Shown here in pieces: positions 46,986 through 55,884 of a DNA stretch of 64,000 bases. The notes under the pieces are model-generated. The model made no database searches, was not told the origin of the DNA, and saw only the letters and a list, made by a program, of their open reading frames with translations. The translations under genes were made by a program, and so were the position numbers. Where the stretch lies: the NCBI GenBank assembly GCA_023954375.1, contig JAMLIC010000005.1, forward strand, positions 124,001 to 188,000, read 5' to 3'. Origin of the DNA: Planctomycetota bacterium (GTDB taxonomy: Bacteria > Planctomycetota > J058). Within the stretch, counting starts at the first letter, position 1. Every line of letters starts with the position of its first letter.

Positions 46986-49465
46986 GCACCACCCTCGCGG
47001 CGCGGCGCCTCGCGCCGCTCCTGGCCCTCCCCCTGGTCGTGGCGTCGTCGGCGAGCGCGCAGGAGCCCGAGCGGCGCCTGACCGTGATCCAGGGCGCCCA
47101 CGCGCGGCTCGTGTTCCAGAAGGACGTCCAGCGCGTCGCCGTGGGCAACCCGGGGACCGTGGGCACGATCGAGATCAGCACCCGCGAGCTGCTCGTCCTG
47201 GGCAAGAACCCCGGCCAGACGACGCTGATCGTGTGGTTCGCCGAGGGGCACGAGGAGCGGCTCGTCACGGTCCGCCGCGACCTCTCGCTCCTCCAGGAGG
47301 CGCTGCGCGAGCTGCACCCGGCGATCACCGTCGAGGTGGCGCCCGACCGCGACGCGGTGGTCCTGCGCGGGGTCGTGCCGGATGTGTTCCTCTACCAGGC
47401 CGCAGAGCGGGCCGCGCAGCAGTACCTCGAGTCCGGCCCCGGCCCGATCGTGCGCGGCGGCCAGCCGGCGGCGCCGGAGCCCGACCCGTCGAGCGAGGGC
47501 CCGCCACCGGCGCCGGCCCCGCCCGGCGTCCAGGTGACCGTCGGCGGGCGCGCCGAGGGTGAGGCCCGCCGGACGGCGGTGATCAACCTGATCCGGGTGA
47601 CGGAGCTGACCACCGTCGAGGAGCGCCTGGCCTCCGCCCTTCGTCCGGTGGCGGGGCCGGGGATCTTCGTGCGGCGGCTCACGATCGGGCAGGCCCCCGA
47701 CGACGGGCGCGACCTGTTCATCCTCGAGGGCATCGTCCACGACGCCGCGACGCTCGGGCGCGCCCTGAAGCTCGCGGCGCGCTTCATCCCGGCGGCTCGC
47801 CTCGAGAACCTGCTCCGCATCGACGCGGCTGCGCCGCCGGCCGTGACGGCCGGCCTCGCCAGCTACTCGCTCGAGGACCGGATCCAGACCGCCCTCCGCA
47901 CCGTGCCGGGGGTCGAGGCCACGGTGCGCCGGCTCCCGCGGGGGGCCGTGCCCGACGACGAGCAGGACGCCTTCCTGCTCGAGGGCCAGGTGCCCAACCA
48001 GGTCACCCTCGTGCGCGTGCTCACCCTCGCGGCGCGAGCGATCGGCGGCGACGCGGGCGGCGGTACGGGCCAGGGCGGGGGTCTGCAGAGCATCCAGGTC
48101 GTGGCGAACGAGGCCGGCGCCCTCGCCGGCGGACGCGGCGGCATGGGTGGCATGGGTGGCGGCGGCCGGGGCGGCGGGGGTGGCGGCTTCGGTGGGGGTG
48201 GCGGCTTCGGTGGGGGCGGGGGCGGCGGCCTTGGCGGCGGCGGCGGCCGAGGCGGCATGGGCGGCCTCATGAACCAGGTCCAGACCAACGTCGGCCGCGC
48301 GAAGATCCTCCAGGCGGCCGGCGGGCGCCTGGTCTCCTTCCTCGACGTCCGCGACCTCCCGCAGGTGCGGGTCCAGCTGCGCCTGTTCGAGATCAACCGC
48401 ACCCTCCTCGAGCAGTTCGACATCGACGCGGCGATCCTGGGCGCCGACTTCCCGGTCGGCTCGCTGAACGTGCCGGGCAGCGTGGCCGGCTTCGAGGGCG
48501 GCGGCGCCACCCGCGTCGGCGCCGTGTCGCCTCAGGACGTGCGGAGCGTGCTCTCGTTCCTGGGCGGCGGCCTCGCGCAGGACGTGCAGTTCGTCGACCG
48601 GCGCATCTCGGTCCAGGCGGCGCTGAACGTGCTCGAGACCCAGGGGATCGCCCGCAGCCTCTCGGCGCCGACCCTCACCGTCCTCTCGGGCGAGATCGCC
48701 AGCTTCACCGCGGGCGGCGAGGTGCCGATCCCGACCGCCTTCCAGCCGGCGCTCGGCGGCGACGCCGCCAACCTCGGCGTCTTCAACTCGGTCGAGTTCC
48801 GCGACTTCGGCGTGCAGCTCGCCGTCCGCCCGCTCGTCGGCGAAGACGACACGATCACGCTCGACCTCGTGCCCCAGGTGATCCAGCCCGATCCGAACCT
48901 CACGGGCGTCCTGCGACAGACGACGGGCACCAACCAGGCGACGACCGCCTTCCAGGCCCGGACCCTGCGCACGAGCACCCGCCTCCAGGACGGGCAGGTG
49001 CTGCTGCTCGGCGGGCTCGTGACCCAGGAGCGCACGACCGACTCCGCCTACGTGCCGTTCCTCCACCGCATCCCGATCGTCGAGTGGCTCTTCGAGGACA
49101 AGCGGTCGGCGCGCAACGAGTTCGAGCTGATCGTCCTCGTCAACCCCGTGATCGTCCGCGACCCCGTGTGGAACGCCGGCCTGTGGGCCTTCCCCGACGC
49201 GCAGGAGCTCATGCGCGCCCTGCCGCTCCGCGGGGTCGAGGGCCGCGAGCGCCCGAAGCGCCCCGTCGCCGGCGCGGGCACCTACGGCGCGGACGCCGTC
49301 GACCCCACCCCGCGGCCCGAGCCGCAGCGCACCCGCTCGCTCCTCGAGGAGCCGGCCCGGCCCGCCGACGCGCCGCCGCCGCCGGCCGAGGACCCGCCCA
49401 CCGACGCGCCGCCGCCGGCCGAAGACCCGGGCGCCGAGGCGCAGCCGCTCCGCCGCGTGGGGTGA
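46982..49465 (+). CDS. cpaC: Tad pilus outer-membrane secretin (CpaC/RcpA)
   Basis: The 827-residue protein has a signal peptide (about 1-26, ending ASSASAQ). An RcpA-type N-terminal domain follows (LVFQKDVQRVAVGNPGTVGT and ISTRELLVLGKNPGQTTLIV), then repeated ring domains. The secretin core lies at about 560-730 (LSAPTLTVLSGEIASFTAGG, LQDGQVLLLGGLVTQERT, and FELIVLVNPVIVRDPVW). A Gly-rich insert sits at residues about 382-430, and the tail is Pro-rich and acidic. It forms the outer-membrane channel for the Flp pilus. Separation from the main tad operon and co-translation with an ECF sigma factor are unusual. Confidence 0.9.
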   Translation: MSTTLAARRLAPLLALPLVVASSASAQEPERRLTVIQGAHARLVFQKDVQRVAVGNPGTVGTIEISTRELLVLGKNPGQTTLIVWFAEGHEERLVTVRRDLSLLQEALRELHPAITVEVAPDRDAVVLRGVVPDVFLYQAAERAAQQYLESGPGPIVRGGQPAAPEPDPSSEGPPPAPAPPGVQVTVGGRAEGEARRTAVINLIRVTELTTVEERLASALRPVAGPGIFVRRLTIGQAPDDGRDLFILEGIVHDAATLGRALKLAARFIPAARLENLLRIDAAAPPAVTAGLASYSLEDRIQTALRTVPGVEATVRRLPRGAVPDDEQDAFLLEGQVPNQVTLVRVLTLAARAIGGDAGGGTGQGGGLQSIQVVANEAGALAGGRGGMGGMGGGGRGGGGGGFGGGGGFGGGGGGGLGGGGGRGGMGGLMNQVQTNVGRAKILQAAGGRLVSFLDVRDLPQVRVQLRLFEINRTLLEQFDIDAAILGADFPVGSLNVPGSVAGFEGGGATRVGAVSPQDVRSVLSFLGGGLAQDVQFVDRRISVQAALNVLETQGIARSLSAPTLTVLSGEIASFTAGGEVPIPTAFQPALGGDAANLGVFNSVEFRDFGVQLAVRPLVGEDDTITLDLVPQVIQPDPNLTGVLRQTTGTNQATTAFQARTLRTSTRLQDGQVLLLGGLVTQERTTDSAYVPFLHRIPIVEWLFEDKRSARNEFELIVLVNPVIVRDPVWNAGLWAFPDAQELMRALPLRGVEGRERPKRPVAGAGTYGADAVDPTPRPEPQRTRSLLEEPARPADAPPPPAEDPPTDAPPPAEDPGAEAQPLRRVG
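48127..48270 (+). repeat. Gly-rich low-complexity tract inside the secretin gene
   Basis: About 48 codons are almost all glycine, with scattered Met, Phe, Arg and Leu (RGGMGGMGGGGRGGGGGGF and similar). They lie between two ring-forming domains of the secretin. The tract is in frame, so it is a flexible linker rather than a break. Confidence 0.85.
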
Positions 49466-49467
49466 CG

Positions 49468-49473
49468 TAGACT
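49468..49473 (+). promoter_or_regulatory. -10 element of a leaderless promoter
   Basis: TAGACT lies six nt before the GTG start of the DUF454 gene, and no ribosome-binding site intervenes. Transcription would begin at the start codon itself. No clear -35 box is visible. Confidence 0.45.
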
Positions 49474-49479
49474 CGCCGC

Positions 49480-49905
49480 GTGTCCGCGCCCCCGCCCGAG
49501 CACGACGACGACCCCACGCACCTGGCCGCGCACGCGAGCCCGCTCAAGCGGGCCGCGTTCGTCGCGCTCGGGCTGACCGCGGCGGCGATCGGCATCGTCG
49601 GCGTGTTCCTGCCGCTGCTGCCGACCGTCCCCTTCCTCGTCCTCGCCGTGTGGGCCTTCGCCCGCAGCTCGCCCTTCCTCGAGCGCTGGATCCTCGACCA
49701 CCCGCACCTCGGCCCGCCGGTCCATCGCTGGCGCGAGCACGGCGTCATCAGCCTTCAGGCCAAGGTCCTGGCGACGCTCTGGCTGACGGTCTCGGTGGCC
49801 ATCGCCTTCCACGCCGCGGGCCCGACCCTCGGCGGCGTGGCCGCCGCCGCCTGCGCCTGCGTGGCCCTGTTCCTGTGGACGCGCCCCTCGGCCCCGCGGG
49901 CGTGA
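49480..49905 (+). CDS. DUF454 (YbaN-like) inner-membrane protein
   Basis: This 141-residue protein matches the YbaN/DUF454 family. It has LPLLPTVPFLVLAVWAFARS (the conserved PTTPF-type loop) and FLERWILDHPHLGPPVHRWR. Two short helices follow. Its function in any organism is unclear, and in other bacteria it is often a neighbour of heme or metal genes. The start is GTG 49480, directly behind a -10-like TAGACT, which suggests a leaderless message. Confidence 0.85.
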   Translation: MSAPPPEHDDDPTHLAAHASPLKRAAFVALGLTAAAIGIVGVFLPLLPTVPFLVLAVWAFARSSPFLERWILDHPHLGPPVHRWREHGVISLQAKVLATLWLTVSVAIAFHAAGPTLGGVAAAACACVALFLWTRPSAPRA

Positions 49906-50025
49906 GGGGCTCACCCCGCGGCGACCCCGGAGACCGCGACGAGCGACCCCGACGACGAGCGGGTCGAGCTCCCGCCAGGCTCCTCCTGAGCCGCGACGAC
50001 AACTGCACACAGCGACGGACTCAGC

Positions 50026-50053
50026 TTGTGCGGCCGGCGCCCGTCCCTATACT
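50026..50053 (+). promoter_or_regulatory. Promoter of the small lipoprotein/carbonic anhydrase pair
   Basis: TTGTGC (50026-50031), a 16-nt spacer and TATACT (50048-50053) form the best -10 match in this part of the window. Transcription would start near 50060, about 14 nt before ATG 50074. The rest of the 168-nt gap after the DUF454 gene holds nothing I can name. Confidence 0.55.
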
Positions 50054-50073
50054 CGCGGCGCAAGGGCGAGCGC

Positions 50074-50220
50074 ATGCGCAACCTGTCACTCACCTGTGTC
50101 GCCGTGGCCGGGGTCCCGGTCGCCGGCTGCGGCGGTTCGTCGATCGGCCTCGCGCCCCCGTGGCGGCTGGCCGCGTCTCGTCGATACACGCCAACCGCTG
50201 ACCTCGAGGGAGCCCCGTGA
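50074..50220 (+). CDS. Short putative lipoprotein or leader peptide
   Basis: This 48-residue frame starts at ATG 50074. It has a short signal with a lipobox-like GVPVAGC (Cys near 14) and ends with TGA overlapping the GTG of the carbonic anhydrase. It may be a small lipoprotein, or only a coupling leader for the downstream gene. There is no family match. Confidence 0.4.
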   Translation: MRNLSLTCVAVAGVPVAGCGGSSIGLAPPWRLAASRRYTPTADLEGAP

Positions 50221-50906
50221 AGACCCTGAACGCCGAGCTTCAAGGCAAGATCACCCCCCGCGCGGCCCTGGAGCTGTTGAAGCGGGGGAACGAGCGGTTC
50301 ATCAGCAACCTCAAGGCGAATCGCGACCTGCTGGAGCAGGTCAACCTCACCCGGGACGGTCAGTGGCCGTTCGCCACCGTCCTCAGCTGCATCGACAGCC
50401 GGACGTCGGCCGAGCTCATCTTCGACCAGGGGCTGGGCGACATCTTCAGCATTCGCATCGCCGGGAACGTCGTCAACACGGACATCCTCGGGAGCATGGA
50501 GTTCGCCTGCAAGGTCGCGGGGTCGAAGCTCGTCGTCGTGCTCGGCCACACGAAGTGCGGCGCGGTCAAGGGCGCGTGCGACCACGTCGAGATGGGCAAC
50601 CTCACCGAGCTGCTCTCCAAGCTGCAGCCGGCGGTCTACGCCGAGCGCGAGACGGCTGACCCGAGCCAGCGCACCTCGAAGAACAGCGGCTTCGTGGAGC
50701 GCGTGGCCGCGATCAACGTGCGCCGCTCGGTCAAGAGCGTGATCGAGCGCAGCTTCATCCTCGAGCAGATGGTCGAGGCCGGCTCGATCGGGGTGGTCGG
50801 GGCGACGTACGACGTGGAGACGGGCAAGGTCGAGTTCGACCCGGACGTCGAGTTCATCCGCGACGAGAAGAACCCGTCGTTCAGCCTCGCCGACCTTCGG
50901 CACTGA
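50217..50906 (+). CDS. Beta-class carbonic anhydrase
   Basis: The 229-residue enzyme interconverts CO2 and bicarbonate with a zinc ion. Zinc ligands are Cys in VLSCIDSRTS, His and Cys in LGHTKCGAVKGA, and the Asp/Arg dyad lies in CIDSR. It is cytoplasmic with no signal peptide. GTG 50217 is coupled to the short upstream frame by GTGA. It is a zinc user within a region rich in zinc genes. Confidence 0.95.
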   Translation: MKTLNAELQGKITPRAALELLKRGNERFISNLKANRDLLEQVNLTRDGQWPFATVLSCIDSRTSAELIFDQGLGDIFSIRIAGNVVNTDILGSMEFACKVAGSKLVVVLGHTKCGAVKGACDHVEMGNLTELLSKLQPAVYAERETADPSQRTSKNSGFVERVAAINVRRSVKSVIERSFILEQMVEAGSIGVVGATYDVETGKVEFDPDVEFIRDEKNPSFSLADLRH

Positions 50907-51078
50907 TCCATCGGAGGCCGGTCAGCTGACAGGGACGTGGCGGCCGGGTCGAGTCGACGACGCGACCGCGCCGCTCGCTGCCAGGCCGCGCGAGGCGCGG
51001 CCGGGGGCGCGCCGCCCACGCCGGACGACGAAGCTGATGGTCGCCGGGAGCGTGGTCCGCGCGATCCGCCCGGGCTGC

Positions 51079-51084
51079 TACGCT
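51079..51084 (+). promoter_or_regulatory. -10-like element just before a start codon
   Basis: TACGCT lies eight nt upstream of ATG 51093 with no ribosome-binding site between. It fits the short-leader or leaderless pattern seen at 49468 and 51833. The 186-nt gap upstream of ATG 51093 shows no other feature. Confidence 0.35.
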
Positions 51085-51092
51085 CTGACGCC

Positions 51093-51827
51093 ATGTCGCC
51101 AGCGCTCGCCCGCTACCTCCGGGTCCGGGATCACCTCTCGGACGACCTGCTCGGGGGCCCGAAGGTCCTCAAGCTCTCGTGGGTGATCAATCTCCAGAAG
51201 GGCGGCACCCTCCCGTTCGTGCTCGCCCTGATGGCCGCCCAGGACGCGTGGACGCCGACCGCCTGGACGTACCTGGCCCTGCACGGCAGCTACGGCCTCG
51301 TGTGGCTGCTCAAGGAGCTCGTGTTCCCGGACCCGTCCTGGCAGAAGCGGGTCACCCTCGCCGGCGCCCTGAGCGCCTGGCTGCTCGTGCTCGGGCCCTA
51401 CTGGCTGGCGCCGGTGCTCCTGATCTCGCGGGGGGTCGAGCAACCGCCCGAGCTCCTCGCCGCGGCGACGCTGCTCTACGTGCTCGGCCTCGTCGTCATG
51501 ATCGGCGCCGACGCGCAGAAGTTCTTCGTCCTGCGCGCCAGGCCCGGGTTGATCACCGACGGGTTCTTCGCCCGCACCCGCAACCCGAACTACCTGGGCG
51601 AGATGACGCTCTACGCCAGCTTCGCGCTCGTGGCCGGCCACTGGGCGCCCTGGGTCGTCCTGGCGGTCGTGTGGACGGCCGTGTTCTTGCCGAACATGTG
51701 GCGCAAGGACGCCAGCCTGGCCCGCCACCCCGGGTGGGCGGACTACTGCGCGCGCACCGGGCTGCTCCTGCCCAGGCTCTTCCGTCGCCCTGCTCCCCTG
51801 GACGCGCCCCTCCGCCCCGGGGGGTGA
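51093..51827 (+). CDS. Membrane methyltransferase/reductase of the ICMT-DUF1295 group
   Basis: This 244-residue protein has about six membrane helices. It carries the C-terminal signature of isoprenylcysteine carboxyl methyltransferase-like and DUF1295 proteins: LITDGFFARTRNPNYLGEMT and later RKDASLARHPGWADYCARTG. The members methylate or reduce lipid-soluble substrates; the substrate here is unknown. I use ATG 51093 rather than the longer frame from 50937, because the extra residues are Arg/Pro-rich shadow and a -10-like box sits inside that stretch. Confidence 0.8.
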   Translation: MSPALARYLRVRDHLSDDLLGGPKVLKLSWVINLQKGGTLPFVLALMAAQDAWTPTAWTYLALHGSYGLVWLLKELVFPDPSWQKRVTLAGALSAWLLVLGPYWLAPVLLISRGVEQPPELLAAATLLYVLGLVVMIGADAQKFFVLRARPGLITDGFFARTRNPNYLGEMTLYASFALVAGHWAPWVVLAVVWTAVFLPNMWRKDASLARHPGWADYCARTGLLLPRLFRRPAPLDAPLRPGG

Positions 51828-51832
51828 GGGGC

Positions 51833-51838
51833 TACACT
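51833..51838 (+). promoter_or_regulatory. -10 element of a leaderless promoter
   Basis: TACACT lies exactly six nt upstream of ATG 51845. Transcription would begin at the A of the start codon. The same hexamer is the -10 box of the smtB-like promoter at 19306-19311. Confidence 0.45.
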
Positions 51839-51844
51839 CCGGGC

Positions 51845-52462
51845 ATGGTGCGGCGGCTGGACCCGGCGGTCGAGGAGCGCCTCGCGGCGGCCCTGGAGAC
51901 CGCGACGAGCTACTTCATGGGCAACGCGGACGTGCAGGGCGCCGCGCTGGCGCTGGCGAGCCGCCTGGACGAGGCTGGCATCCCGTACGTCATCGCCGGC
52001 GCCCTGGCGCTCGCGGCGCACGGCTACCTGCGCGTCACGGACGACGTCGACGTGCTGCTCACGCGCGAGCGCCTCGCCGAGCTCGAGCGACGCTTCGTGG
52101 CTGCCGGCTACGAGCGCTCCGGCAGCAAGGGCCTCCGCGACGCGCAGCGCAACGTGAAGATCGACGTGCTCATCACCGGCGACTTCCCGGGCGACGGCAA
52201 GCCGAAGCCGGTGGCGTTCCCCGACCCGGCGCAGGTGGCCGAGCGGGGCGAGCGCTTCGCGGTCCTGCCGCTCGAGCGGCTGATCGAGCTGAAGCTCGCC
52301 TCGGGCATCAGCGCGCCGCATCGCCTCCGCGACCTGGCCGATGTGCTCGAGCTCGTCCGCGCCGGCGGCCTGCCGCGGGCGCTCGGAGAGCGCCTCGACC
52401 CATCGGTGCGCCCGAAGTTCGACGAGCTCTGGCTCGCCGCCCAGGGCGCCGACCCGACCTGA
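51845..52462 (+). CDS. Nucleotidyltransferase-fold protein (AbiEii/MNT-like)
   Basis: The 205-residue protein has a nucleotidyltransferase core, with YVIAGALALAAHGYLRVTDD followed by VDVLL. The DxD pair (the second Asp of TDD and the Asp of VDVL) and a later VKIDVLITGD Asp can bind metal. The C-terminal part (LERLIELKLASGISAPHRLR) is typical of toxin- or antitoxin-like nucleotidyltransferases of the AbiEii/DUF6036 type. No obvious partner gene is next to it. It is probably leaderless. Confidence 0.7.
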   Translation: MVRRLDPAVEERLAAALETATSYFMGNADVQGAALALASRLDEAGIPYVIAGALALAAHGYLRVTDDVDVLLTRERLAELERRFVAAGYERSGSKGLRDAQRNVKIDVLITGDFPGDGKPKPVAFPDPAQVAERGERFAVLPLERLIELKLASGISAPHRLRDLADVLELVRAGGLPRALGERLDPSVRPKFDELWLAAQGADPT

Positions 52463-52480
52463 CCGGCCCCCGACGCCGAC

Positions 52481-52954
52481 CTACTCCGACGCCTCGGAAG
52501 CCCCGCCCGTCCCACGCCGCCGCGAGCGACCCTCGTAGTAGCCCATGTCGGGCTCCAGGACGGGGACGTCCGCCGTTTGACTGACCGCGAGAGCCTGCCG
52601 CACCTCCTCGGGCAGAGCGTACGCGTGGTCGGCGACGTAGTGCGTGATGAGCCTGGGGGCGCAGTAGAGGCTGCGCGGGGACGCGTGCGGGATGAAGATC
52701 ACGCCGGAGGCGCACCGACGAGGATCGAACCCTGGGCGCCGCGCACAGTCGCCCAGGTTGCACTCGTGCCAGCCCGGCGCCACGGGGAGGAGAGGCTGTT
52801 CGCGGGCGCCGAGGACGCGGAGCCGCTCCACGAGCTGGGGGTCCGCGGGCGCCGTCGCGAACGGCGCGGTCGCATCCAGCCAGCCGACGGACAGCAGTCG
52901 CCAGCCCGCGACGTGCACCTCCGTGCAGGGGGACAGGTCCGGCAGGTAGGGCAT
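52481..52954 (-). CDS. Uncharacterised protein with DLSPC and GWHEC motifs
   Basis: This 157-residue protein begins YLPDLSPCTEVHVAGWRLLS and contains VGWLDATAPF, GWHECNLGDC and LITHYVADHAYALPEEVRQA. I remember similar motif strings in small uncharacterised proteins of soil bacteria but cannot name a function. It has no signal or membrane segment. It follows the DUF2330 gene by 18 nt on the same strand and is probably co-transcribed. Confidence 0.65.
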   Translation of the reverse strand: MPYLPDLSPCTEVHVAGWRLLSVGWLDATAPFATAPADPQLVERLRVLGAREQPLLPVAPGWHECNLGDCARRPGFDPRRCASGVIFIPHASPRSLYCAPRLITHYVADHAYALPEEVRQALAVSQTADVPVLEPDMGYYEGRSRRRGTGGASEASE

Positions 52955-52972
52955 CGTCGTCGTCGCCTGCGG

Positions 52973-54055
52973 CTACGCCGCCTTCCCGCGGCGCCGCCGG
53001 TGGACGAAGAGGAGCACCCCGACCACGCCGAGCACGCCGAACGGCTCGACCGGGATCATCACGTCCACGTCGCGCCACACGACGATCGTCGGGATCAGCT
53101 CCTCGCCCTTCGGGTCGGTCGAGAACCAGAGGTCCTCCTCGCCGCCCGGCCAGGTCGTGTCCTCGAAGGCGGTCAGCCACGCGCCGGCCGCCACGTCGGT
53201 CGCCGGGACCGCGTCGCCGAGGAGCTCCGTCAGCGGCCGCACCGGCGCGCTCGTCGCGTACTTCACCTGGCCCGCCCAGGGCTTCGCGCCGGCGTCGCCC
53301 AGGCCGCCCGACGCGCGGCCGTCGCCGACGTAGAACACGCGCAGGGTGTTGCCGCCGCCGCGCTGGTCCGTCGGCGTCCGGTAGGGGAACAGCGGCCGGT
53401 CGGTCTGGAAGCTCATGCGCAGCGACCCGGTCCCTACGCGCCCCTGCTCGCCCGCGAACTTGAACGCGGTCACGATCCACTTCGCCTGCACGTAGGGCTC
53501 GACCCACGCGCGCAGCTCCGGCCGCGCGTCGTAGCCGTTGTCCTCGAGCCAGCGCGCGAGCGCGTCGGCGTCGTCGGCGCGCAGGACCGCGGCGTCGTAG
53601 CCGGCGACGCGCGTGCGCTGCAGCACGTCGACGGCCATCAGCGTCTCCGTCGCCGTGTCGAACCCCCTGGCGAGGGACGCCGTCCCGTCGCGGGAGGCGC
53701 CCAGGAAGGAGCCGAGGACGTACCGGTTGCGGGTCTCGTACACGATCCGCGGCTCGATCTCCTCGCGCAGCCGATCGAACACCTCGGCGTCGACCTCCGC
53801 GAGCTGCGGCTCCGTGGGGGTGGGAACGAGGAACCCGAAGCCCGCCTCCTCCGAGGCGAAGCTCGCCCGTCGCACGAAGTGCTCGGTCTTCGTGGCCGCG
53901 CTCCAGGCGACGAGGATCTCCTGCTCCGCGATCTTGACCCGCGTGTCGGGCCCGGGCGGGAACGCCGGGCAGCAGGCGCGGACGCGCGCGGCGGGCGCGA
54001 GCGCGACGACGAGGGCGAGCGAGCCGAGGCTGACGACGGCGAGGCGAGTGCGCAT
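52973..54055 (-). CDS. DUF2330 exported protein
   Basis: The protein has a signal peptide (about 1-28), and after cleavage the mature part starts near CCPAFPPGPDTRVKIAEQEI, as in DUF2330 proteins. Later family patterns are EEAGFGFLVPTPTEPQLAEV and GYDAAVLRADDADALARWLE. A C-terminal membrane helix and basic tail (GVLGVVGVLLFVHRRRRG) anchor it. ATG 54055 (after GGGGAAGG) is preferred to ATG 54076. The length is 360 residues. Its function is unknown. Confidence 0.83.
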   Translation of the reverse strand: MRTRLAVVSLGSLALVVALAPAARVRACCPAFPPGPDTRVKIAEQEILVAWSAATKTEHFVRRASFASEEAGFGFLVPTPTEPQLAEVDAEVFDRLREEIEPRIVYETRNRYVLGSFLGASRDGTASLARGFDTATETLMAVDVLQRTRVAGYDAAVLRADDADALARWLEDNGYDARPELRAWVEPYVQAKWIVTAFKFAGEQGRVGTGSLRMSFQTDRPLFPYRTPTDQRGGGNTLRVFYVGDGRASGGLGDAGAKPWAGQVKYATSAPVRPLTELLGDAVPATDVAAGAWLTAFEDTTWPGGEEDLWFSTDPKGEELIPTIVVWRDVDVMIPVEPFGVLGVVGVLLFVHRRRRGKAA

Positions 54056-54136
54056 GGTTGACCTTCCCCGTGCCATTGAACGCCCCGAGGCCAGGCCAGG
54101 TCAACGGGCCGGCGGCGCCACCTCGCGCGCGCCAGG

Positions 54137-55884
54137 TCAGCCCCGCAGGGCCAGGCGCAGGGCCTCCCCCAGGGCCGGCGCGAGGTCGTCGGGCGCCTCG
54201 ACGACGGCCGCGCGCGGGTAGAGCGCGGCGACGCGCGGGGCGGCCAGGCCCACGCCGACGACGCGCGCGCCGCCGCGCTCGAGGTCGCGCACGACCTGCC
54301 GCAGGTGCGCCTCGAGGCGCGGGTCGCCCCTGTCGGGGGGCAGGTCGCCGCGCTCGCCCGTGTTGGGCCGGCCGTCCGAGACGACGAGCAGGAGGCGCGT
54401 GCGCCGCCCGCGGCGGGCCAGGCGCGCGCCGGCCCAGGCGACCGCCTCGCCGTCCACGTTGTTCTGTCGCTCGAGGCCGGTCGCGCGGCCGAAGGCGTGG
54501 CGGCAGGCCCGCGCCGGGCGGTCGAAGGGCTTGAGGACGACGTGGACGAGCGGTACGCCCCGGTCGAGGCCCGGCCGGGGCGCCGCCGCGGCGAGCGTGG
54601 TGAAGCCCAGGACCTCGGCGTCGACCTCGAGCGCCTCGGCCGCCAGCGCCAGGGCCAGGCCGGCCGTGAGCGCGGCGCGGTGCTGCGGCGTCGAGAGCGA
54701 CCCCGAGCAGTCGAGGAGCACGCTGACCGCCGCGTCGACGCGCCGCTGCGGCCGCCGGCGGGCGAAGACGCGCGGGTCGTCACACGCCGCCCGCGCCAGA
54801 CGCCGGGGGTCGAGGAGGCCCCGCGCCTGGTCGCGCGCGACGGCCGGGCCGGCGTCGGGCAGGGCCAGGCGCGCGCGGCGCGCCAGCGCCTGGCCGAGCG
54901 GCGCGGCGGCGGTCCAGAGCGTCGCCGTGCGCGGGTGCGGCGCCGTCGAGAGGACGCGCTCGCGGTCGCGCGCGCGGTCGCAGCGGTAGGGCGGCCCGGC
55001 CTCGGGGGCGGCCGGCGTCGCCCAGGCCTCGGGCCGCACCGGGGCGTCGTCGTCGCGCCGCGCCGGCGCGTCGTCGTCGTCGTGGTCGTCTTCGTCGTCG
55101 GCGGCCGCGCGGGCGTCGCCCGCGCGCGCCGCCCGCCGGTCGCCGCCGTCCGCCGCGCCCTCGCGACCGCCGGCGGGGCCGTCGCCGTCCGCGGCCTCGC
55201 CGCCGGCGTCGTCGTCGCCGGCGTCCGCGCCGGTCTGCGCCCCGGCCTCGCGCCCGCCGGCCGCCGCCGCGGCCGGGCCGCGCCCGGCGCCGCCCTGCGG
55301 ACCGTCGTCGCCGGCCTGGGCGCCGCGCCCGCCGCCTCCTCGCGGGCGCGGCGCCGCCCGCTCGGCCGCGACGCGCCGCCGGTTCGTGCCGCCGTCCTCG
55401 GGCGCGCCGCGCGCCGCCGCTCCGGCGGCGGGCCAGGCCGGCCTCGCCGGCCGGCGCGCCGGCGAGGTCGAGCGCGCGCGACCACGCCCGCGACCCGGCC
55501 GCGCCGCCGTCGAGGGGAGCGCGGCGCACCGAGGCCGCGAGCGCCGCCGGAGGCGGCGCAGGGCCGGGCGTCGACCGCGCCGAGGTCGCCCGCGGCCAGG
55601 CGGGTCAGCGCGGCCAGGGCCCCGGGCCCGGCCGCGGCCCGCAGGGCGGCGAGGTTCAGGGCGCAGCCGGGGAGCGCCGCGCCGGTCAGGCCGTCCAGGG
55701 CGCCCGGGTGGCCCTCGCGCAGGCGCGCGGCGGCCCGGTCGAGCGCCCCGCGCGCCAGGGGGCCGTCGACGGGCGGCAGGTGCAGGGCCGCGCCCTCGGC
55801 CCAGGGGGCCGCCGCGTCGCGCAGGACCTCGACGGGCCGCCCGACCAGCGCGGCGGCCACGCCGGCGAGCGCCGCCGCGCTCAC
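54137..55884 (-). pseudogene. CobT-like VWA protein, apparently frameshifted
   Basis: Coding sequence runs through three frames. It starts at GTG 55884 (SAAALAGVAAALVGRPVEVL), overlapping the CobS-like stop. Near 55570 it moves to the frame reading PAALAASVRRAPLDGGAAGS. Near 55430 it moves to the frame that ends at 54137. That last frame holds an Asp-rich acidic stretch (DDEDDHDDDDAP), as in CobT. A VWA domain follows with MIDAS DCSGS, EVLGFTT, NVDGEAVAWAGARLARR and SDGRPNTG, all close to CobT. An intact protein of about 580 residues would be the partner of the AAA+ ATPase next door. The breaks may be sequence errors. Confidence 0.75.

Noticed and set aside
50937..51092. N-terminal extension of the membrane methyltransferase
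   Set aside because: The extra residues are Arg/Ala-rich with no membrane character, and a -10-like box lies inside the stretch.
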